Positions 52,917 to 57,464 of a DNA stretch of 57,464 nucleotides are shown piece by piece (positions within the stretch are counted from its first letter, which is position 1; each line of letters begins with the position of its first letter). The stretch is from Rhodobacteraceae bacterium CG17_big_fil_post_rev_8_21_14_2_50_63_15 (GTDB taxonomy: Bacteria > Pseudomonadota > Alphaproteobacteria > Rhodobacterales > Rhodobacteraceae), in the NCBI GenBank assembly GCA_002783205.1, contig PFEY01000029.1, forward strand, positions 247 to 57,710. The letters run 5' to 3'. The position numbers and the translations under genes are program-made. A model generated the notes under the pieces. That model did not search any database, was not told where the DNA came from, and was given only the letters and a program-made list of their open reading frames with translations.

Positions 52917-53747
52917 ATGAAACGAAGCATCATCTGGCTGGCCTCCTATCCGAAATCCGGCAACACCTGGACGCGGGTGTTCCTTGCCAATTACCTGCTC
53001 AACACGCAAAAGCCGATTCCGATCAATGAGGTCCACCGCGTTGGCCGCGGCGATTCGCTGGCCGCTACCTATCACATGGTGGCCGGGCGCAAGCTCGACT
53101 TTATCCGCGTGCCACATGTCCTGACATTCCGCCACAAGGTGTTGCAGGGCATTGTCAACAACAATGCCGACATCAATCTCGTCAAGACGCACAACGCCCG
53201 CGTCACCGCCTACGGGGTCGAGCTTATCCCCGAGAAATTCACCCGCGCCTCGGTCTATATCATGCGAAATCCGCTCGATATGGTGCTGTCCTATGCGCGG
53301 CATTACGGGATCAGTCATGTGGCTGCGGTCGAACGCATCACCCATCCCGATAACGCCAACCTGCCGACCGAAACCTCGGTCGCCGAATTTCTGGGCACAT
53401 GGGAGGCGCATGTTCTCTCCTGGGTGAAAGACGCGTCCTGGCCGCAGGTTGTGTTGCGCTACGAGGATCTGCTCGACGATCCCGAGACGGAGTTCGTCAA
53501 GGTGCTCGACCTGATGGGCGTGCCCGTGGATCCCGAGCGTCTGCGCCGCGCGATCCGGTTTTCAAGCTTTGACGAGCTGTCGAAGCAGGAGGAGGAAAGC
53601 GGGTTCATCGAGAAGTCCACGGTAAGCGAGAGGTTCTTTGGCAAGGGCGAAAAGGATCAGTGGAAGACCGATCTTGACCCGGCGCTGGCGGACATCATCC
53701 GCGACAAGCTGGGCCCCACAATGAAACGCTACGGGTATCTGGAATGA
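52917..53747 (+). CDS. Sulfotransferase 1 (PAPS-dependent type)
   Basis: The 276-residue protein has the 5'-phosphosulfate loop Y-P-K-S-G-N-T-W at residues 11-18 and the 3'-phosphate motif R-N-P-L-D-M-V-L-S-Y-A near the middle, with a late K-G-x-x-D-Q-W-K. These mark a cytosolic-type sulfotransferase that moves sulfate from PAPS to a hydroxyl or amine acceptor. ATG 52917 gives M-K-R-S-I-I-W-L-A-S-Y-P-K, aligning with copy 2; an in-frame ATG at 52887 adds 10 residues and lies close to the terminator. It is closely similar to sulfotransferase 2. The acceptor is unknown. Confidence 0.85.
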   Translation: MKRSIIWLASYPKSGNTWTRVFLANYLLNTQKPIPINEVHRVGRGDSLAATYHMVAGRKLDFIRVPHVLTFRHKVLQGIVNNNADINLVKTHNARVTAYGVELIPEKFTRASVYIMRNPLDMVLSYARHYGISHVAAVERITHPDNANLPTETSVAEFLGTWEAHVLSWVKDASWPQVVLRYEDLLDDPETEFVKVLDLMGVPVDPERLRRAIRFSSFDELSKQEEESGFIEKSTVSERFFGKGEKDQWKTDLDPALADIIRDKLGPTMKRYGYLE

Positions 53748-54580
53748 GCACGCGCAGAAGCATCATCTGGCTGGCCTCCTATCCGAAATCCGGCAACACC
53801 TGGACGCGGCTCTTTCTCGCCAATTACCTGAGCAACGCGCAAGTGCCGGTGCCGATCAACGCCGCGCATCGCTTCGCCATGGGCGACTCCATCGTGAAGA
53901 TGTACAATCTTGTTGCGGGGCGGGCGATCGACCCGCAGGATCTGTCGCTGGCGCTGCGGCTGCGCGACGGCGTGTTGCGCGGCATCGTCGCCAACAATGC
54001 GGATGTGAATTTCGTCAAGACGCATCACGCGCGGGTGGCCCCCGGAGGCGTGGACCTGATCCCCGATCGCTACACCCGCGCGGCCATCTACATCATCCGC
54101 AATCCGCTCGACATGGTGCTGTCTTATGCGCGGCATTACGGGATCAGCCACGAGGAGGCGGCGGGCAAGATCTGTCATCCCGACAATGCCAATCTGCCCA
54201 CCGAGACCTCCGTGGCGCAGTATCTGGGATCCTGGGACATGCATGTGAAAACCTGGATGGCCTATGCACCGTGGAAGCGCCTCTTGCTGCGCTATGAGGA
54301 TCTGCTTGACGATCCCGAGACGCAGTTTTCCAAGGTGCTGGATCTGGTGGGCGTGCCCGTGGACCCCGAGCGACTGCGCCGCGCGATCCGGTTTTCGAGT
54401 TTCGACGAATTGTCGAAGCAGGAGGAGGCGCAAGGATTCATCGAACGCCCCAAGGAGAGCGAGAAGTTCTTTCGCAAGGGGCAGAAGGATCAGTGGAAAA
54501 CCGATCTTGACCCGGCGCTGGCCGACATGATCCGCGAGAAGATGGGGGAGACGATGAAGCGATACGGGTATCTCGAATGA
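53744..54580 (+). CDS. Sulfotransferase 2
   Basis: The 278-residue protein begins M-S-T-R-R-S-I-I-W-L-A-S-Y-P-K-S-G-N-T-W, with R-N-P-L-D-M-V-L-S-Y-A-R-H-Y-G and D-P-E-R-L-R-R-A-I-R-F-S-S-F-D-E-L-S. Long blocks are identical to copy 1, so the two arose by tandem duplication. It overlaps copy 1 and copy 3 by 4 bases each (ATGA), so all three are probably co-translated. Substrate unknown. Confidence 0.86.
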   Translation: MSTRRSIIWLASYPKSGNTWTRLFLANYLSNAQVPVPINAAHRFAMGDSIVKMYNLVAGRAIDPQDLSLALRLRDGVLRGIVANNADVNFVKTHHARVAPGGVDLIPDRYTRAAIYIIRNPLDMVLSYARHYGISHEEAAGKICHPDNANLPTETSVAQYLGSWDMHVKTWMAYAPWKRLLLRYEDLLDDPETQFSKVLDLVGVPVDPERLRRAIRFSSFDELSKQEEAQGFIERPKESEKFFRKGQKDQWKTDLDPALADMIREKMGETMKRYGYLE

Positions 54581-55446
54581 ACGATCTGCGGCGGATCATC
54601 TGGCTGGCGAGCTATCCCAAATCGGGCAACACCTGGATGCGCAGTCTCTTGGCGCATTATTTCATGCCTGCCGGGCAGGCGCCCGATATCAACAACCTGC
54701 GACAGTTCACCACTGGCGACACGCGGCAGGATTTCTTTGACGCGGCCAATGGCGGGCCGTTTCGCGGCACGGGTCTCGATGACTGGATCAAGGTGCGCGG
54801 GCGGGCGCTCAGGCTGATTGCGGCCTCCAAGCCCGATCATCATTTCGTCAAGACGCATTGCCAGACGATCCGCATCTTTGATCAGGACGTGATTCCGCCC
54901 GAGCTGACGGCGGCGGCGATCTATATCCTGCGCAATCCCTTCGATCTGGCGCCGTCCTTTGCCCGGCATCAGAATTGCGATCTCGACACGGCGATTGCGC
55001 AGATGTGCAACCCCGATACGATCACCGGCACGCCGTCGGGCATCATCGATCTCTTGGGCCGCTGGGACGATCACGTCCATGTCTGGACCAACGCGCCCGG
55101 CCTGCCGCATCACGTGCTGCGCTACGAGGATCTGCTGAAGAACCCCGGCAAGACGATGCGCGGCCTGCTGGAGAAATTCCTGCGCGTCAAGGTGGATGGG
55201 CCGAAGCTGGCGCGCGCGATCAAGGCCACGAGTTTCGAGGCGATGAAAAAGCAGGAGGAAACGCTGGGGTTTCTCGAACGGCCGCAGGGAATGCAGGCGT
55301 TTTTCGCCAAGGGGCAGGCCGGGGTCTGGCGCGAGGATCTGAGCCCGGCGCAGGTGGGACGGCTCCGCGAGGCGTTCCTGCCGACGCTCGAGCAATGGTA
55401 TCCCGAGATGCTCAAGGAAACCGCCGCGGTCGCGGCGCGCGCCTGA
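54577..55446 (+). CDS. Sulfotransferase 3 (divergent paralogue)
   Basis: The 289-residue protein has W-L-A-S-Y-P-K-S-G-N-T-W, R-N-P-F-D-L-A-P-S-F-A-R-H and K-Q-E-E-T-L-G-F-L-E-R-P, plus L-R-Y-E-D-L-L-K. It shares the fold and motifs but is clearly more diverged than copies 1 and 2, which may mean a different acceptor. The end is A-A-V-A-A-R-A. It is the last gene of the three-gene set. Confidence 0.85.
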   Translation: MNDLRRIIWLASYPKSGNTWMRSLLAHYFMPAGQAPDINNLRQFTTGDTRQDFFDAANGGPFRGTGLDDWIKVRGRALRLIAASKPDHHFVKTHCQTIRIFDQDVIPPELTAAAIYILRNPFDLAPSFARHQNCDLDTAIAQMCNPDTITGTPSGIIDLLGRWDDHVHVWTNAPGLPHHVLRYEDLLKNPGKTMRGLLEKFLRVKVDGPKLARAIKATSFEAMKKQEETLGFLERPQGMQAFFAKGQAGVWREDLSPAQVGRLREAFLPTLEQWYPEMLKETAAVAARA

Positions 55447-55547
55447 TCACGGGGTTGGAGTGAACGCCGCGCCCGCACGGGGGCTGGATTCGCCGGGACC
55501 GGATGTTACAGTCAGAGGACCGGGGATTGACCGAAAGGGGCAGGACC

Positions 55548-56045
55548 ATGAAACAGGCATTGAGTGTGGCTGCGCTTTTGCTGGCAGCGGGCTGTGATAC
55601 GCTGGCCCCGCAGGCCCTTGCGCCGTTGGGCCCCGATCCGGTGCTGTCGGGCGGCACCTATAGCAGCGGTGGCGGGATCACGGTCGCGGTTGATCTGCGC
55701 GAGGCGAACGGCAAGACAATGGTCTGCGGGGTCTGGGCGCAGAGCCGCCAGCAATCGGTGCTGACCAACTGGGTCGAGCCGCGCCTTCTGGGCTCTGGCT
55801 CGGTGGTGCTGGGCCGCGAGGTTCTGCTGCGCGGACTGCTCTTCATGCGGGAAGTGCCGCCGATGGCGGATTATGCTGGGCAGGAGGCGGGCTGTGTGCT
55901 GAGCGCGCGCCCGTGGCGTGCGGGGGACGAGGCCCGCCGTGCCGAGGTGCGCATCCCGCGGCAGAATGTCTATGTCGATGCCGACGAGGGGGGCACGGTG
56001 ATCGTCACCTTTGTCCAGACCGGGCCGGGCGCGGGCGATCACTAG
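55548..56045 (+). CDS. Small uncharacterised lipoprotein
   Basis: The 165-residue protein has a lipoprotein signal peptide M-K-Q-A-L-S-V-A-A-L-L-L-A-A-G-C (lipobox L-A-A-G-C) and a mostly beta body with Y-S-S-G-G-G-I-T-V-A-V-D-L-R-E and two further Cys. I do not recognise the family. ATG 55548 is chosen over an earlier in-frame ATG because it starts the signal peptide; AGG lies just upstream. Its TAG forms half of a CTAG shared with the convergent XdhC-like gene (4-base overlap). Confidence 0.65.
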   Translation: MKQALSVAALLLAAGCDTLAPQALAPLGPDPVLSGGTYSSGGGITVAVDLREANGKTMVCGVWAQSRQQSVLTNWVEPRLLGSGSVVLGREVLLRGLLFMREVPPMADYAGQEAGCVLSARPWRAGDEARRAEVRIPRQNVYVDADEGGTVIVTFVQTGPGAGDH

Positions 56046-56803
56046 ATCTGGCGCTGGCCGTTGCGGCGGATCTGGACGATCTGGGCGAGGATCGAGAGCG
56101 CGATTTCCTGTGGGGTCACGGCATTGATGGCGAGCCCAGCCGGGGCATGGACGCGGGCCAGCATCTCTGGGTCGGTCGCGGTGAGGCGGGCCGAGAGGGT
56201 GGCGAATTTGAGCCGGCTGGCGACAAAGCCGATGTAATCCGCCCCGCTGTCGAGCGCGGCACGCAGGGCGTCGAGATCGCCCTTGCCCTGAGTGGCGACG
56301 ACGATCATGCGGGCACGGTTCGAGGCGGGCAGGGGAATGGCGCTCTCGGCCCTGCTGATGTCAAAGCCAAACGGGGCGGCGAGGCTTTCGAGCGCCTGGG
56401 CGACCGGCGAGGCGCCAAGGATCAGCAGTTCGGGCCGCGGCAGGACCGGTTCAACGAAAATCTCCATCGCCCCCTTGCTGGGACAGCCGTTGCGGGCGAT
56501 GTCGCGGCCCTCATGGATCTCGCCGGGGGTGAGGCCCTGCGCAGCGAGATCTTCCTCGGGCTGGAGGGAAATCAGGCGCGGGCGGCCTTCGGCAATGGCG
56601 GCACGGGCGGCGCGGGCCATCGCCCCGCGCGCACAGCCGCCGCCAATCCAGCCCTCGGCGATGGTGCCGTCGGCAAGGATCAGGGCGCGCGCGCCGGGCT
56701 TGGCGGCGGTCGCCCCTACCGTGCGGATCACGGTGGCGACCGCATAGGGCTGGTGCGCGACATCGAGGCGGCGGATGGTGGTGTCGAACGGATCATGGAC
56801 CAT
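56042..56803 (-). CDS. XdhC/CoxF-family molybdoenzyme maturation protein
   Basis: The 253-residue protein has an N-terminal XdhC/CoxI domain (V-I-R-T-V-G-A-T-A-A-K-P-G-A, G-W-I-G-G-G-C-A-R-G) and a C-terminal Rossmann-like XdhC_C domain (L-L-I-L-G-A-S-P-V-A-Q-A-L). Such proteins insert or sulfurate the molybdenum cofactor of xanthine dehydrogenase or CO dehydrogenase. ATG 56803 follows the CoxE-like stop by one base. The CoxE neighbour favours a CODH role (coxF-like) over xanthine dehydrogenase. Confidence 0.82.
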   Translation of the reverse strand: MVHDPFDTTIRRLDVAHQPYAVATVIRTVGATAAKPGARALILADGTIAEGWIGGGCARGAMARAARAAIAEGRPRLISLQPEEDLAAQGLTPGEIHEGRDIARNGCPSKGAMEIFVEPVLPRPELLILGASPVAQALESLAAPFGFDISRAESAIPLPASNRARMIVVATQGKGDLDALRAALDSGADYIGFVASRLKFATLSARLTATDPEMLARVHAPAGLAINAVTPQEIALSILAQIVQIRRNGQRQI

Positions 56804-56804
56804 G

Positions 56805-57464
56805 TCAGAGACGCTCCAGACGAGGTGCGAGTGCGGCCAGATCGGCAAGCGTGGTGGCGGCGGCAAAGAGATCGAGATGCGGCAGGGCGGCGGCCATGGC
56901 GGCGGTGACGGGGGCGTAATCCTTCCATCCCTTGAGAGGATTGAGCCAGAGGATCCGGCCGCCGCGCCGCTTGATCCGGGCCAGTGCCGCCGCGATCTGT
57001 TCGGGTGGGTCGGTGTCATAACCGTCTGACAGGATCAGGATCATGGTGCGGGAATTGACGCTGTGACGGGCGGGACCACGAGCGAACTCCTCAAGCGCCT
57101 TGCCGATTTTCGTGCCGCCGCCAAAGCCTTCGGCGAGAAGCGTCAGGCGGTTGAGGGCGCGCAGCGGGTCGGGATCGCGCAAGGCCTCCGAGATGCGCAC
57201 CAGGCGGGTGTGAAAGAGCCAGGCGTCGGTGGCGTCATCGCCGCGCACGAGGCCTGCGAGAAAGGCGAGGAAGATCCGCGCATAGCAGGTCATCGAGCCC
57301 GAGACATCGCAGAGCGCCACGATCCGCACCCGCCGGTCGGGGCGCTTCTTGCGCGGCAGCGTCAGCGGCTCACCCCCGGTCGAGAGGCTGGCGCGGATCA
57401 GGCGTCGAAAGTGCAGCTGATCGCCCCGGCGCGCGGCGCGGCGGCGGCGCGACCGGCGGTAGGC
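56805..57464 (-). CDS. coxE: VWA-domain CoxE-like protein (partial)
   Basis: The C-terminal ~219 residues are visible; the N-terminus lies beyond the window. It has an Arg-rich stretch, then V-A-L-C-D-V-S-G-S-M (metal-ion-dependent adhesion site), G-G-G-T-K-I-G-K-A-L, and L-I-L-S-D-G-Y-D-T-D. CoxE acts with the AAA protein CoxD in assembling the Cu/Mo active site of aerobic CO dehydrogenase. The cox structural genes would be expected just outside the right edge, reading toward this gene. Confidence 0.8.
   Translation of the reverse strand, partial: AYRRSRRRRAARRGDQLHFRRLIRASLSTGGEPLTLPRKKRPDRRVRIVALCDVSGSMTCYARIFLAFLAGLVRGDDATDAWLFHTRLVRISEALRDPDPLRALNRLTLLAEGFGGGTKIGKALEEFARGPARHSVNSRTMILILSDGYDTDPPEQIAAALARIKRRGGRILWLNPLKGWKDYAPVTAAMAAALPHLDLFAAATTLADLAALAPRLERL

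Noticed and set aside
1-57464. CRISPR arrays, tRNA or rRNA genes, integrases, transposases or prophage genes
   Set aside because: None was seen when reading the window; a tRNA scan or profile search could still reveal something short.

Overview
The window looks like a chromosomal segment of a marine Roseobacter-group alphaproteobacterium (Rhodobacterales). It is GC-rich. It carries a DMSP demethylase (dmdA) next to acryloyl-CoA reductase (acuI), a Rhodobacteraceae-style division and cell-wall (dcw) cluster with a DUF2484 gene after murC, an UpsM-like small RNA ahead of mraZ, an nrdR-ribD-ribE set and, at the right edge, accessory genes typical of aerobic CO dehydrogenase loci. Species cannot be fixed from sequence reading alone. 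Function calls rest on motifs and recalled family knowledge; no database search was run.

Layout. 1-4150 (minus): an operon read from a 27-residue membrane peptide through XpaC, TelA and a DUF2927 lipoprotein to an SPFH/GYF protein cut by the window edge; it resembles an envelope-stress or toxic-anion module. 4265-9173: a GntR/FadR regulator divergent from DUF2182, DUF1326, DinB, dmdA and acuI. The first four plus-strand genes are tightly spaced or overlapping, so the DMSP demethylation pathway appears to be co-expressed with a small metal/thiol-type accessory module. 9223-9729: an acetyltransferase. 9730-10420: an AT-rich island, then a leader with a strong terminator hairpin matching the position and size of the sRNA UpsM.

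10421-25261: dcw cluster mraZ, rsmH, ftsL, ftsI, murE, murF, mraY, an ACT-domain gene, murD, (an opposite-strand flavoprotein), ftsW, murG, murC, DUF2484. The cluster then stops; murB, ddl, ftsQ, ftsA and ftsZ are not in the window. An ABC-type membrane protein with a degenerate ATPase domain abuts the break and its last ~37 codons run antisense through DUF2484. It sits in an operon with a DUF1611-like P-loop protein and an alpha/beta hydrolase. Next come a secreted subtilisin divergent from an ECF sigma/anti-sigma pair, a MaoC-phosphotransacetylase fusion, nrdR-ribD, a three-gene capsule export block (kpsC, an export lipoprotein, kpsS) between ribD and ribE, and a DUF2189 membrane protein.

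41243-48526: a polar amino-acid ABC importer divergent from a BetI-like regulator, an aminotransferase, dimethylargininase and a FAD amine oxidase. Together they suggest uptake and catabolism of methylated arginine. 48703-55446: three tandem porin copies, of which the middle is a pseudogene (one nonsense codon, two frame disruptions), each followed by a strong terminator, then three overlapping sulfotransferases. The window ends with a small lipoprotein and two CO-dehydrogenase-type maturation genes (XdhC/CoxF-like and CoxE-like VWA). I saw no tRNA, rRNA, CRISPR array, insertion sequence or phage gene.
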